From Anas platyrhynchos (lineage: Eukaryota; Chordata; Aves; Anseriformes; Anatidae), in assembly GCF_047663525.1 (NCBI RefSeq), contig NC_092597.1:19180501-19244500 (forward strand): a stretch of DNA of 64,000 nucleotides, in the 5' to 3' direction. A program made the position numbers and the translations under genes. Positions 45,222 to 59,030 of this stretch are shown in pieces; position 1 is the first letter of the stretch, and each line of letters starts with the position of its first letter. The notes under the pieces were generated by a model. That model was not told the DNA's origin. It saw only the letters and a list, made by a program, of their open reading frames with translations, and did no database searches.

Positions 45222-48200
45222 GTGAGCATTTTGTGAAAATGCAAACCAAGAGCTGCAATTTCATCACCACCCTGTGTAACTGGCTGACAGTCCTGGCACT
45301 ATCAGCATATGGTATTTGTACTGCAGGAGGTCCCACATGGCTAGATGCACTGTCAAATATGTATGCTCTTTTCCTGGTTTTACCACCAGATATCATATTG
45401 GCTGAAGGCTGAATGACAGCTCAGATGGGTGTCATCACTGCCTTTGAGAGCATTCATCTTACTAGGCCTCTCAGATCAATTCTCCAGTTTGGTTACTGAA
45501 ATGAAAATTAAACATCCTACCCACCAGGAAAACTAATTTGAAGATACATTTTTAACCCCAGAGCAATCTTTTACCTGCAAACTTAATTGTATTCCTTTAA
45601 GAAGATGTAATTAAGTATCCTCATGGCAGACCATCAGTTTTTACAAAGCATCTCTACAGCAGATAGACATCATTACTAATACAATTCATGGAGGTGCAGG
45701 CAGGAAAATAAATTGGTTGTCATTGGGACATCATCAATATAATGAACGTCTGACGTAGACTGTTTGTTTCAGATGGAGCAGACATAGATGAGGGGAAAAA
45801 TTGTTAATAAGAACAGCAGACACGATGTTGCAGACTGTAGCTGTCTCATGAAATGTGATTTGCTGCCAGCACATCACAGTAAGGAAAGTCTGGTTGACCT
45901 GTGAATAGATGAGAAAAATAAAGGGAAGAGACACTTTCAGGTACGTCCTGCAAAGCTCTGCTGAATCACAGAGTTTGAATCTTTGACTTTTTTATTGCAT
46001 CTCGGTAGTTACTTTCATTTCAGGCAGGAAATTGGTAGTTTGCCTGGCTTTTATTTCCATTTACCACTACAGCAAAATTGAACCTTTGATTTTTTGGAAC
46101 TATACTGTCTCCGAGAGAAATCAGTAGCTAACATTGTCATGCAGACGCATACAAAGCAGAGCTGGTTCACATTTTGCAAAGCCTTCAGGGGAATTTTGAC
46201 ATGCAGAATGAATACCCAAGTGCCCTAGGCTGCCTCAGGGATTTCCGGCACCATCTGCAGGATGCTGGGGAAAAAATTCCAGTGTTGAAAACAGCTGAAA
46301 ATGTTCCATGTTAGTGTCCCAGCTCAGCACTCTTTAGTCTTGCTCATCTTACATGGATTTAAGCATGTGTTTGCTGTTAAGGGTAGATGCTAAGTTCAAG
46401 AGGAACTCCATCCTTTCCAAGCAGGACCATAACTCCTCTTCTGACTCGTGAATCATTTGGGAAGTGAACCTAATTTCTTTCAAGCATTTTCTTCCAATAT
46501 TTGTTAACAAGTTCAGACAGTGTACACTCTTTGATTCAATTCCTATTCATTTTACATGATGGGTGATCTAAATCACACAATATACTTTCCTTTCTCTGTA
46601 TTCAATGACTGAAACACAATGACAGAGAAATTTTTCACTTTGTTTGCTTGCAAAATCTTTGAATGAAGGGTTGCTCATGTCTCAAAGGGTTTAGCGAAGG
46701 GATTTACGAACATACGAACAACAGATCCAAGTTTGTCAGAATGTGTGTGTGCTAAAACCCCACAAGTCAGGAGAAACTGCAAGAAGCCATACCATTAGAG
46801 AACATCCTTATGCAACGAGAGCCACTTATTGCTCCATGCACACCTTGAGCTGATCAGGAGGCATAAATAATAAATTTCTCCTCATGAAACTCCTTTGGCT
46901 AGAAAAAAAGCACAGTAGACAGCATAAAAGCTTATGTGGAACCTGAAAGAGATAGCCAAACCTCCACAGGATCAAAAGTTCAGGTAAACATCCTAACACT
47001 CAGATACTAACCTGAATGCTGTCCAAACCCATCCCGGCCATCTGGGCCTGCATTATTAACTTAGTAGTGTCATGTGAAATGGTTTTCTCACAAGGTTTCT
47101 GATGCTTCCTGCTGTTTGACAGGCAGGAAATACCATCAGAAGAGCCTTTCTTGCTGTAGTTCATCATGTGCAGTATGAGCGGGAATCAGGAAGTGCAGAG
47201 GCAGCGCAAAAATGAAAAACAGCGTGCCGGGCTCGGGGGCAGGGGAGAGGGGATATCAAGGGGAAAAATTAACCAGGTTTGCTGATGCCACCGGAACAGG
47301 CCACTTTGGAGAAGCACCAGCACATATGGAAGCAGGCTGGGCAATAATGTTTCCCCATCATTAAGGAGCATAGAGGGATGAGGAGCTATGTTGAAATGAG
47401 AAGCTGCAAAGCACTATACAGCTCTAAAACCAATTCTCCTCATAACGATCCTAAATCAGTAACATTAATCTTGATGCTGTTGTCGCTCCTCAGTGTATCT
47501 GGCATCCTGGAAAGGCTCATCATCTGTTGATTTTTATTTATTTATTTTTCTTTTACAGGGTCCTAATTAAACACTGGGCTACCTGCTTGCCTAGGCAGCA
47601 TCGCCTCACTGCTTCTGGGTGACAGGACGGCAGGGCTTGTCCCTGATGACATATTCAATGGTCTATGGCTGTGCTGTTTTGCTGCAGCATAAGCAAACGG
47701 AGAATTCTTTGTGTGCAAGTCTGAGGCTGCATATACATGTGTGTGAACTCTCTAAAAGCAAACAACTAGCCTTTATAAAGCCAAATTCCAAGCAAGTAAC
47801 CAGCTCAGCAGCTGTGAAAGGTGTCTCTGTGTTTCATTGTTGATAAAAATGCAACCCACAGTGACTCAAACCTCAGGATGTGGTGGGAAGCTGAGAAGAA
47901 AAGAAAGATAGAGAGTGGGGGAGAAAGGGAAAAAAAATCCTTCGCAGGATGAGGAGTTCAGACATGCCAGATTTCTTTGGCGCAGACGTTGCTGTCATGA
48001 GCCTCGCAGACGTTTAACGTTTGATTCCCTGCTTGCTTTTCACTTGGCACCAAGGGTGTAGCGAAGATTTTGAAAACAGTATGGCAAAGTGTTTTAAATA
48101 GCAAGACTGGTCTGCAAGTGCCATAAACAGCATCTCTTTCATATGCTACAAGTAAATAGTGCGGGCAGAAACCCAGCGTGCGAAGGCTGCCGCAGATCTG

Positions 48201-51003
48201 TCGTTACCCTGCATCTGCTCCCTGTGACCAAAACATTGATGATCATTTCCCTTCCTCCCCTCTGTTCCAGCCCCGTCTTGAATGCCTCTGGAAAGCAGAA
48301 GGCAGCTGCCTTAAGGACAGGAACTTGGTGTGCGGAAAGGAGAATCTAGTTTGGAAGATGAATACTAAAAGTAGGCATTGATTTCCTATCAAAGAAGTGA
48401 AGTGTTCAAATTTGCTGTGTTGCTTTCACTTGAAAGGCATCAGGACTACCAGATGTGCTGTGTTCAGATGAGATTAAGCTTTTGGACTTGTTCTGAGGCC
48501 CCAAAATTTACTTCACCAGCTCCAGCCATGCGGCTTAGGCACAGCTTTTTCCCGAAGCAGCAGAAGTGACTTGAAGCTTCGTGGCCTGAGTCTTTCTGCT
48601 GTGATTCTGTTGTCAGATATTTAGCTACACAAGCACCATATCAGGCATGAGGGGGGAATGAAGCTATCCCATCACAGATAACATCTAACTAGCAGAACAG
48701 ATCTTTTTCCTACTGAACATATGTTTCCTTCACTTGCAGTGAAAGAGGAGTGCAGCCACAATAAGAATGAGCTGAGAGCAGAGCAATGTAAGGGTTGAAG
48801 AAAACAAGAAACAGAGAAAACTGTGTGAAGGCTGTATGGGCTTGTCTCTAGCATTTACTAAGGGAATAATACAGGATCTCTTGTCAGGTCTAATCAACCT
48901 TTTGAGTTGACAGTTGCTGATTCAGCAGTGAGACACAGTGCCTGTTCTCCAGAGGAAGATTTAGGAGCTTAACCTGAGTTTCCACGGCACTGATTTTCAC
49001 ATTGCTTATGACTGAGAATCCAGGAGCTACTCAAACAAGGAACATAAAAGGTAACTAAGAAAAACAAGTCTATTCTCGGTAGACTTACATTGCTACACCT
49101 CCTTGATCAGGGCATTACAGAGCCCCATGAATGGAGGAGGATTGAAAATGAATGCTGTGTTGTCAGTGAAGAGAAGTTAGACTTCAAAGTCTTGTTCAGT
49201 GCAGGAGCCAAACCAAGCTGCTCAACATCACCATCACTGATGATGCCAGCAGTGGGAGTTCGGTGTCCGTGGGGTAAGGTCTACCTCTGGGAACAAAAAA
49301 GTTGCACCCGGGTGCTTTGTATCTCCAAAGAGTTTGAGTAAGGCATGTGAACCAGCCCTGGGTGGCTGTAAAGGACCAGGTACAGGAATAATTGCATTGG
49401 TGCTCTCTGGGTACCTCACCAGTCACTGAGACCTGAAATAAGGCATGTGTCATGGTCTTTATTGGCCAATATTTCAGAGAGACTGAGCGTCCCCAGGGAC
49501 TGCTCACAGTGGGCATGGGGAGGGGTGCTGTGCTGTTTCTTTGCTTTTGGCTCAGCTCTGAAGCACTGTAACCACATTTTACAAAGCTAAATGAGAAATA
49601 TTCATTCCAATATCAAAGATTCGAATATTCCTATGTTCACATATGTATACATGTACATGCGTGTGGATGCACCACATGGATAGTACAAATCTGTGAGTTA
49701 ATTGGTGCATTTCCTGAATGACTGTGGTTTTTTAATAGTGCTAGTCCTTTATCTCCACAAATGAATAACACTGTTAGATCTGATCTCTAATTATATTCTG
49801 AAGACCAATAAACCCCTGAACCTTTCTGGATGTCTTTAATTAGAATAAAATCCAAAGAAAACAACCAAAAGAAAACAACCAGAGCGGTTGCTGGAATCTT
49901 GCTATGGATTTGCTGGTGGTTAGGAGCAGAACTGGGTGAACTAGTCATGGCAAATATCTCATCATCTGAGACCTTTCTAACTTTTCTCAGCATCCTGAAA
50001 ACAGGTTTTATTTTTTGTATATGTTTATATTCTTTGATTATTATTATTATTTTTTTTTTGATACATAGTTTGTATAAACATGTTCCAGCACACTGGCTGG
50101 TAGTAAAGTAATTCTTAGCTGTATGCGGGGCTGTTAGTGGTATTTGTGTGACATTCAGTAGGTCTTGTAAATCAAGTGCTTTATATAAACTGTATATGCT
50201 TATACGTGGATAGATGAAAACATCATAAAACACGAAAATTCAGAGACTTTTAGGTGATCACATAGGCATTTGCCTATGGTGTCACAAAGATGTGAGAGTG
50301 GGGGGACAGCATGACTTAGTGTTATTTTACTGAGAAGGAATGTGTGTTTTTACTCCCTCATAAATGTTTGGTGTTTTTTTTCTTTTTTATTATTTTTACA
50401 AATTTAATGTTTTAGCTCACATTTGATGATGTACTGAGTGTTGAAAGATACTTTACCTTTCCTCATTTCTCGTTCTGTTGATTTGCATAGGGACAAAGTA
50501 ACCTCTTGCTGAAATGTATCTATCTCTGGGGAGAAGCACTACTATTTAACTCAACTGCAGAAGCAAAAAAGATCTAGGACTTAGACAAAGAAGCAAAACC
50601 AGGAAAGAACTGGATGGAAAAGACTTTGACTTGGGAGCGAACTCTTCAGAAAGTATCATGAGATCTTCAAGAAAGCAGAGGAATCGGAGCTCATTTTATG
50701 TGAATTGTCTGAACTGCATGTGAGCTTTAAGGACAGCAGTAATGAAAGAATAAAGTGGCTTACAAGCTACATCAGCCCTGGAAAACAAAGCATTTCACAA
50801 ATGGTTTCATCTTATTTGACTTGTGATACCCAACAGTGATGTGCAATTACTTCTTGTCCTAGTTATTCTTCTTGTCTTAGTTATTCTGTTGTACCTGAGA
50901 CATGAAGTTTTCACTTTAAGCCTGGTTAAAGAGTAAAACAAGGGGATGCAGCTGTTTCTAAATTAACCCTTAGCTCAGCAGCAGGGTTTTCTCAGGCTGT
51001 TTT
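45222..51003. other. Long non-coding region, no recognised gene
   Basis: I see no supported gene. A consensus donor-like CAG|GTACGT at 45940 lacks a coding frame upstream. A good acceptor-like TTTATTTTTCTTTTACAG ends at 47560 without a strong donor after it. An 18-bp tandem duplication lies at 50850-50885 and an AAAGAAAACAACC direct repeat near 49853-49880. Confidence 0.5.
50850..50885 (+). repeat. 18-bp tandem duplication (one mismatch)
   Basis: CTTCTTGTCCTAGTTATT at 50850-50867 is followed directly by CTTCTTGTCTTAGTTATT at 50868-50885. This is a recent local duplication. Confidence 0.9.
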
Positions 51004-51031
51004 GGGGGGGGGGGTGGGGGGTGGGGGGTGG
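51004..51031 (+). other. Strong G-quadruplex motif
   Basis: The pattern is G11-T-G6-T-G6-T-GG-G, with single-base loops and more than four possible G3 runs on the plus strand. This is well above the usual G3+N1-7 criterion and the strongest such motif in the window. Single-nucleotide loops are known to give very stable quadruplexes. No promoter or gene start is visible beside it. Confidence 0.85.
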
Positions 51032-52967
51032 AAGTTTAAATGTTTGCCTCAAGGGCTGGAAACCTATTTTTCAGGCTGTTTAACTTTTGTCATTCTCAGT
51101 GCATCTGTTCAAATTAGATTCAGACAGTGAAATAAATAAGAAATATTACCCAAAGGTTTTGGTTTTGTCAGAAAGGACTTTGAAAAAAAGTGGAGAAGAA
51201 GAAAAAATAGAAGCCTGAATCAAGAAGGCCCGCTGAGTCCTTTTCTGACAAGAAATCAAAACTGACTGAGGTTAAGTTCATTTGATTATTACAAACACTC
51301 CAGTGTACAAGAAAACCTATAATTTGATGACACTAGATTAAACATTCAGGCCAAGATGTGGTGTGAACCACCCCAGGTTTGAAGCCAAAGTTTCAGCAAA
51401 GAAAAACTAAAGCCAGGTAGGTCTGGGAAACAAGATCAGAGAGGAGACAAAGAAAAGACGAAGGGAAAGAGATTTCCTGACAGTATAGAATGGCAAGGTG
51501 TAACTGTGTCTCCTCATGTTCTGAAATCTTCCCTGCTGCCCATGGTTTGACTCCTGGCAGGTTGGCAAGGCCTCTGTTTGCAGCAGATGAGAAGCACAGG
51601 ATAACTCATGTGCTGGCCTCTCCCAGAAAGTGAAAGGTCTTGTTTAGGAGTTCTACGTATCCTAACCAACTGACCACCAAAAAATCTTCCTGAAAATGAG
51701 CAAGGTGAAGGGAGATCCGTAGAGCTGTTGCTGTATCTTCTGCCTACATCTTCCGGCCCTGCCAGCGGAGTGGTGCCAGCAAGGCTCAGGGCCTCTGGCA
51801 GGGCAACTGCATTTCTCCTTGTCTGTGCATCAGTCCTGCCTTTCTGGGTGTCTGTCAGTGACCACCTGGTAGTGCAAGGCACCCTTCTGTGGCACAGATG
51901 AGCACATGCCATGAATAAGCTCCTAATTAAATATAGTGGTTAAGGAGGATGATTTCTGATAGCAGTTCTTTGCAAGCAGCAACCTGATGTGACTTCCTGC
52001 CCACAGTCTGTTTCCATTTTCACTCCAGTAGTTTATTTCTTTCCCTCACTCACATACTTTCCTAAATGGTCTTTGGTACCAGTTATTTAAGTCACACGTT
52101 GTTTCATGTATTCTCCAAGTGGATGAATTAAACTGTTATCAACAAGAGGAGCTTATCTCTTCTCCTTTATTCATCTGGAGTTTGCTAATACATCCATTAC
52201 CCTTATATCACAGAAAACAATTAACAGACGTGTTTGTTCATAAAAGAATTGGTTTATCTTAGTTAAATTCTTGTATCTCATAGCACAAAGCTCAGCCTGC
52301 ACACCTCCAGTCCAGAGTCCTGCAGCAGGTAAAACATCCTTTAGATCGAGTGGGAAAGGCATGCACATAAGTGACGTCATTTCAAAAATTATTCTGGGTG
52401 GCAAATGTTTCTCACTTTCACTTATTTTTTTATTTGTAATTTTTTTCTTCTAAATGCTAAATGAAAATATATCTAAAATCAGCATGGAAATAGTCAAAAG
52501 AGGCATGAGCCTTGTTTTTGTCTAATTTACATCTCCGGGATATTTTGTGAGAAATAAAATGCATTTCACAGCTCCCTCTGGCAAGCACTATAAGTACAAT
52601 TAGTGTTTCTAAGTATAAGAATAATGAGGAGAAGGAGGATAATAATTGTGGCAACTGGTTCCCCCCCATTTTCTTCTGGAAAAGAACTGACTGTAACAGG
52701 ATGAGCTATCTGTTAGACCTCCTAGATTTATTCCTCTCTCAGAGGTAAAATAGGTCAATATTCCATTATAGTCCAAATATTATTAACTTTCTTTCCCCAT
52801 ATATTTTGATATTTCATTGAAAAAGCCCTGTGAAAATCAAAATCAATCTTCAGAAAAATTACTCATTCCAGCTGTAATTTTTAAAGTTTTCTTAATCCAT
52901 ATTTTATTTTTATTTTTTTCCCTCCAGGGTTCCTTGACTCCATGTGCTTTGCTTTCTCAACAGCAAG

Positions 52968-53004
52968 AAAAAAAAAAAAAAAAAGAAAGAAAGAAAGAAA
53001 GAAA
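52968..53004 (+). repeat. A17 followed by (GAAA)5
   Basis: An A run passes into five GAAA units. This A-tail-plus-GAAA pattern is a common simple repeat. No transposon body is visible upstream. Confidence 0.9.
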
Positions 53005-54770
53005 ACAAAAGCTGAGGACTCTAAATGGAAGAAAACAGCAGATTCTAGAGCTTGTGGTTATTTTTATTGAAAAAAAAAAAAAGTAACATATTTCCCAAAA
53101 CAAAATATACATTGCTTTTATATTTATTGCAATGCCTGTCCCTTTTTGACAAGAGCCACTCAGGAAAGGTTTATCTATCATGGAATTTTGTTGGAAGCTG
53201 TATATTCAACCATTTTTCTGTGTATCTTAGCCCTTTCTTTGGGGCAAAAAAAAAAAAAAAAAGGAGAGAAAAGAAAATAAAACATCAAAGTGCCAGTGTG
53301 CGAGGAGGGTATTTTCTGGGTAGAGCAAAGCTCTTAGCAGGCAGCCACATATATTAAACCAGAACTGCTATAAATGTCTTGTCCATTTATTCTGATTGCT
53401 CTAACACAGAGCATTCACTGTTTTATGCCGCCTTTTCTGACAGAAGAGAAACTGCAGTAAAGGAAAGAAATTTCTTCCGTCTGTGCCCAAGGTTAAGGCA
53501 ATCTGTAGGAAAGAATGAAAATGACACAGAGAAATGAGTATCTCATTTCAGCAAGGTCCGAATCATTATCTGCAACATTTTGGATGATTCAGCATGTTTT
53601 GTGTCTTTTTTTTTTTTTTTTTTCAACACAAGGGTTGTTTCTGTCAGAATGAAAGCTGGAGGAGCTGAGCTTATTAGTACCTCTCACATCTTTCTCTGCC
53701 ACGCCTGAAGCTGCAGGCGTGATTTCCCTCTTGCTGGCTCTGGGATAAATCAGGTGCAGGGGTGTGGGAGGTCCAGCAGTGGAGAAATGCTTGTGGGAAA
53801 CTGGGCTGAGAAGAAACCCATCCTTCACTTGGAGTTACATGAATCTAGAGCTCCACAGAAAGCTACTTCAGAGGCTGAGGATTGGGAATAATTAGCACAT
53901 TTAAAAAAATCCATAAGCAGCACAGCTACTTTTCAGATAAAAGGATGAATTTTTGGGCTAATGGCAAGGGCAATGAATAGAAGGAAAACAAATAATGCCG
54001 CAAAAAAGAGCTCCTTCCAGGGAGCAGCCTTTCTTCTTTCCCAGCTTGCGCATGGAAATCTATTGCTCTTCACTGGAAAATAAAGCTGTGAATGCATTAT
54101 TAAAAAGCAGACCGATCAATGTCTTAACCTTTTGATTTAAACATGAGAGCAGAATTTTTAGAATTAAGAATATTAATTGTTCCACTGATATGTAATATTT
54201 GTTGTTTAGGGTCAAAGGTTTGAAAGTGGTCTCAAATTTTTTAGTAACAGTCTACTTCAGAGGCAATTAATTATAAGCAAAAAATGGATGCAAGAGGGGA
54301 GGGAGAAAAGGAACAGCTGGAGTAGATAACAGAAAGAGAAGGAGGAGGAAATAGAAAAATACATAAAACCACATTTGCTATAGAGGAAACGAGGAGAAAA
54401 GCATGAACTTGGGTTCTTTGAAAATATTCTTGCTGATAGGAACCTGGAATTTTTATTCACCAACATTTCTTTCTCCAAAGGTATCCTCTTTACTTGAAAT
54501 CTCAGTATGTTACATAAATTATCTCTTAAGGAAGCTTCATTCTCTGCTCTTCCCCCAGTCATGTGGGACACCTAGATTTTACAAAAAGGAAATGAAAACT
54601 CCATAGCAGATACCACTGATAATACACAAAATGATAAAATCACATTTTCATGTTTTTTTTTTTTGTGTTTCCTTTTCCTTTCTGCCATTTTCCCTTTGAG
54701 ATTCTCTGAGGGAGGGTCAACAGGGACTTCCCTTGAATAGCTGCTAGTGGCTAGAAAAGGTAGTGCAGAA

Positions 54771-55013
54771 ATGATCACAATCTGGACTGCCTCTTTACTT
54801 TGTGCTTTGCCTGTGCTACAACTCGTGTTTATGGAGTTAATCCTTCTGTTGTGGACATTGTTTGTCAAGGAGGGTTTCACAGGAGCCCTCACCATCCCAG
54901 AGCTGCGTAGTGAACTTTCAGGCAAAATCAGTTCTGGAGATAAAATGGCAGACACTTCAAACCGTTGTTTGAAAACTGAGGCTGGGGTCAAAGTTATAGG
55001 TAAAAAAGCTTAA
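54771..55013 (+). CDS. Possible small membrane ORF (80 aa)
   Basis: Starting at an ATG with G at -3, the frame opens with MITIWTASLLCALPVLQLVF and continues MELILLLWTLF, giving about 31 hydrophobic residues. These could form one long or two short membrane segments. The tail is charged and lysine-rich and ends before TAA. No known family is recalled. The opposite strand carries a longer open frame (54572-54991), so neither frame is clearly the coding one. Chance is the leading alternative. Confidence 0.1.
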   Translation: MITIWTASLLCALPVLQLVFMELILLLWTLFVKEGFTGALTIPELRSELSGKISSGDKMADTSNRCLKTEAGVKVIGKKA

Positions 55014-58000
55014 TGAGCTGCTGAAAGATATCCCCCAAGGGAAGGAGATCCTGTCCAGATGAAGAGGTCACTTCATCTTTAAACCATTGGATGGATAATA
55101 ACCCCTGGGTTTGAGCATCAACACGAGAATAAAAGATAAATGGCACTATTTGATGCTTATTTCCAAATAAATGCAGGTTTGTCATTCACAAAACCTTCAC
55201 CCTGTCTCAACAGGCAGGTCTTAGAGGGCAATTTCAGGGCAGTTTTCTCTGGTGAGTGTTGGTTCCAGGTTTATGAGTGGTTTTGCTTCAGTTGCTTCAG
55301 CATCAACCCATGCAGAGAGCATTCAGGGTTTTGTACTTGATGCTACTATGCTGTGGTGAGCAAAGCTCGTTGTAACAATTCCTCATGTTTTTTTGTAAAG
55401 AGACTTCTTTAAGTTAGAGGTAGACCCATGGTGTTTCTTGTGGACTGTGAAGGAAGCTATGGAGGTGTCTCTACTGCGTTGGCACATGCCTGGGAATAAC
55501 ATGAATACAAACAGTCTGAAGCTCAATTAGCCAAGATGGAAAAGATATCCATTAAGTGATTAAAGTATTTTACTGGTATGCAGGGAAGGACACAGGATTC
55601 CGTCTGAGAATGGTTGAATCTGCCCACCTGTGGGCAGGAGAAATGTGAAGATGACCTCCATGCAGCTGAGCTGGAAAGGCTGAAAGAGCACCAGTCAATC
55701 TGCAATCAAGCAGCTGAGAGGTATAATTAGCCAGATTAATTAGGCCATAAAGACAGTGGCAAGACGCAGCTTAGGTTTGCTTGGAGGTTGAGTCCCCTGG
55801 GGGAGGCTTGGAGGGCTCCTGGGCTGGGACCACCACCACCAGCAGTTGTCCTGCTCAGTCCTGAGGGCAGTTGTTCTTCTAAAAGTGAGTAATTTTGGGA
55901 GTTAAGCTCCATATTTGTCTCTGTAGCGGTGAAGGAGCTGCTTTGTTGTCCTTGAGTTGAGGCCTGGTCTGTGTTTACTTGCATGTTTGGGAATTCCTTG
56001 GCTGGATTCCTTGCATGGTGGGGGCCAACAGATGTTCCAGGTGCTCCTATCTTATTTCCCTTCATTGGCAATATTGGAACAGGGAAGAAATAGTATCAGC
56101 TAGGTCTTTTTTTTTTTTTTTTTGTGAACTTCCATATGTAGTTGGTATGCTTAGTTTAAGCGTTGACATGTGAAAATCTAAAAGCTGTAGGGGTAGTAGT
56201 TTTGAGGGGTCCAGGGCTCTAGAAGATCTTGATGCTCTGCTGAGGGGCCAGTTAGCTCATCTTGTGATCAGAGCTGAGGTTTCATGGTCTGCTTTTCATC
56301 TGGAACAGTGGTGGCAGCAAAGGAGGGCTGGGGTAACACAAGGAGGTCCTCGTCTTACTTTTCCAGTGTGTACCAGCCAAGTGATTGATGGTACACCCAG
56401 GATAAAGATACGAAGCTGTTTCTGTAGTATTATACTGAAAAACAAATCAGTACATCTGTTCTGTGGAGATAAAGAGAATTTAGTGCATAAATGCATGCTG
56501 GTTTCTGGCTTCCAAGGAGCCTAAAGAAAAGGCAAGGAAAAAAAAATAAAAACAAAGCAACACAAACCCTTACAGAGCTCCAGGCTTGTGTTACATTTTG
56601 CTGTTTCTCTGCCTCTGAAAGCCCAGCACACCTTCAAAAATTCCTGGCTGAGGTAAATATAAAAAAAAAAAAAAAAGTCTAATTTGGACTTGTGCAGCCC
56701 AGTCCTATCCTAAATAAACAGTGCTGCCTGGAATTGCTTGCCAGACAGTTGGCATATCTTGCAGATTAGCTAACACTAACAACAATGTGCTTCAAGAAGA
56801 AGAGGCTGAGCTTGGCCTCTGCTCCCCAGCTGGGGTGCCAGCACAGGGACCTGTGCCCATCTGAGCCATACACGGTTCCTCTCCCTAGCCCCAGTTGCAG
56901 TGGGGATATTTGCAGACATGGAGCTGCTTGGCCCCAGCCCTGTACCCTGCACAGAGGGCTGCAGGCAGGCTGCAAAGAAAGCGGGGAGAATAATTCCACT
57001 ACAAATTGCTGCAAGTGTTAAAGCTCCAGGGAGCGGATTTAATAGCTGCCTTCCACTCCCGCATTGGTTTGTCAGGCTCTGGTTTATGGGCACAGCTGGA
57101 CGATGGTGAGAGAAGGCAGGAAGGGGGAGGCTATACTGCGCTTAAATTTGTGGAAAAATTAGTTTGCACTTGTTTGGGCTTTCCTTTGTGTTGCTTCATC
57201 CCTGTAAGGTTAGATGCATGGGGGAGAGCAGTGGGCTGGGAGTGAGGAGCTGCAATCTGGCTTGCCCAGATCAGGAATGTGGGAACCAGCACCAGGCAGG
57301 CCTTACACGCTTCGTGAATGGCAAAACAAGGTTTCAGCAGCTTGGTCTGGAATTTGGGTGGCCACATGTAAACACCACGAGCTCAGCCTTCTGGGCAAAA
57401 AAAAAAAAAAAGTTACGACTTCAAGCCTATATTTGCCTCAGATTTCAAATGGTGAGAGGGGGAGGGGGAATGTATAAATGCCAACTCAGCAAAATGAATG
57501 GTTCACACAGAAAACCCAATGTTGGCAGTGAAACCTGACTCACTGAGAGCCTCTTGTGTATTAAGTGCATGTGCTGTAGCGACAGAAGAATATCCCTGCT
57601 GCCCGTCGTAACAAAATCAAAATGCTACTTATTCAAGTGTTTAGAGATCAAAATGCCAAGAGGAAAGGAGCAAAAATCTACAAGGATGTGAATAAGTGGA
57701 AGCTGGAGTTCCAAATATCCCTTTAGGGAGGGTGAGAGGCAAAGAGTGTTGGTGCTTGCTGGAAGCTTAGTGCACATGCTGTGTACCTGCAGAGCAAATC
57801 TGAGTCCAGGGCAGTGCTGCAGGGCTGCTAGCACCTCCTCTTGGCATGGGTATTTGGGGCAGCTGCCATCCTGCATGGGTCTGCAGAGCTGGCAGGGGAG
57901 GACCTCAGCATCATCTGACTGCTTGTGTGGAAATGCTTATCTGACCTGGCAGGCTCTGCCAAGCTTCGTGTAGGAAATATAAACACTTTCTTGAGGTTCC

Positions 58001-58630
58001 CAGTGTTTGTTCTCCTCCTGCCTGTCCCCAGTGGCAGGATTGCTCTCTAGATCTCAGAGCTGGTGAGCAAGGGATGCCAGCGGTTGCTTTTGCCAGCATC
58101 TGTTCCTCTTGCCTCCAGCCCAGGACATGTGGGCTTTGCATGTTGATCCCCTTTCACGGAGCGGGGAGAAAAGCAATGTGTTCTTGTAATGCCCATGGAA
58201 AGGCTCCTGGTGCTGGCTCTGCCCCCTCACTTCTGTCAAATTCAGTTCTTAGCAAGGGTAAACCTTCAGTCTTTGGCTTCTGAGCAATGTAACTTCTCCA
58301 GCTCCAAATCCTTTTATTGCTCAGCTGCTGTTGACTGTTAAAACTGGTCAGAAGCTGGAAAACTCCAGTCAAGGGGAAATGTTAGGAACATGCTAAATTA
58401 TAAGGACACTTAGGTTTGATTGAGAGAAGTAAATTCTGCCTGTTATCAAGTGCAAAACATGCTGCTAGCAGCCAGCCACCCCAAGACCTATTGTAGCCCT
58501 GCTCATCAATGTAAATGGAGGATGCTGTGGCGGAGGTGAAGGGGAGAGGCTTCCCTACTCCATAGTTGTGTTGTTAATGTAAAAGTGATGTCTGTAATGT
58601 GCCAGTGCATCCTTCAGTCTCTTCCTTCAG

Positions 58631-58655
58631 TCTGTACTGCCATTTGACATGGGAG
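58631..58655 (+). other. Possible 25-nt microexon
   Basis: It lies between CATCCTTCAGTCTCTTCCTTCAG and the strong donor GGGAG|GTAAGG. The pyrimidine tract and donor are good, but 25 bases are too few to judge a frame. Confidence 0.1.
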
Positions 58656-59030
58656 GTAAGGAAAGGGTGCACTTATTTTCTGGTAAATTTTCAGATTTGC
58701 TTTTGAATGAGGATGTGGTAGGGAGGGAATGGGACCAAAAGCCTTGCAAAGAAAAAATAAAACAAAAAACACCATAACCAAAACACCATAACCCAAACCA
58801 TATACAGCAAGCTCTGTGCTTATCTAAAACCCCTTCTGACCATTTCTAGACACCTGAGGCTGTGCGAACTTTCACTTGTAGCAGGTGGCCATAGGGTCGC
58901 AGAAAGCAAAACCTTGTGTTGGGACTGTTGCTGCCTTACATCTGTGGAGGTGGAAAGTGTCCTTTGGCTGGCTCCGTCCTTCTCAAAGGGTGTGGGAAGC
59001 TTGAGACATCAGCCTTTTATCCCTTGCAGG

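Larger units (their letters stand above)
51032..58630. other. Long non-coding region with simple repeats
   Basis: No gene is recognised. Contents are A/GAAA repeats at 52968-53004, homopolymers at 53070-53082 (A), 53246-53262 (A), 53606-53623 (T), 56107-56123 (T), 56661-56676 (A) and 57397-57411 (A), a purine-rich stretch at 54290-54360, and an 81-codon hydrophobic-start frame at 54771-55013. Frames around 56770-57540 on both strands are open for 70-124 codons because this stretch is GC-richer, not because any domain is visible. Confidence 0.5.

Noticed and set aside
45870-45940. Exon-like segment before CAG|GTACGT
   Set aside because: The acceptor is weak and all three frames contain stops.
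47561-47620. Strong acceptor-like TTTTTCTTTTACAG at 47560
   Set aside because: Two frames stop at once and no good donor follows. It may still be a terminal non-coding exon, but nothing supports that.
56766-57540. Several overlapping 70-124 codon frames on both strands
   Set aside because: The overlap in many frames reflects locally higher GC and fewer stops. No frame has a domain or splice structure that stands out.
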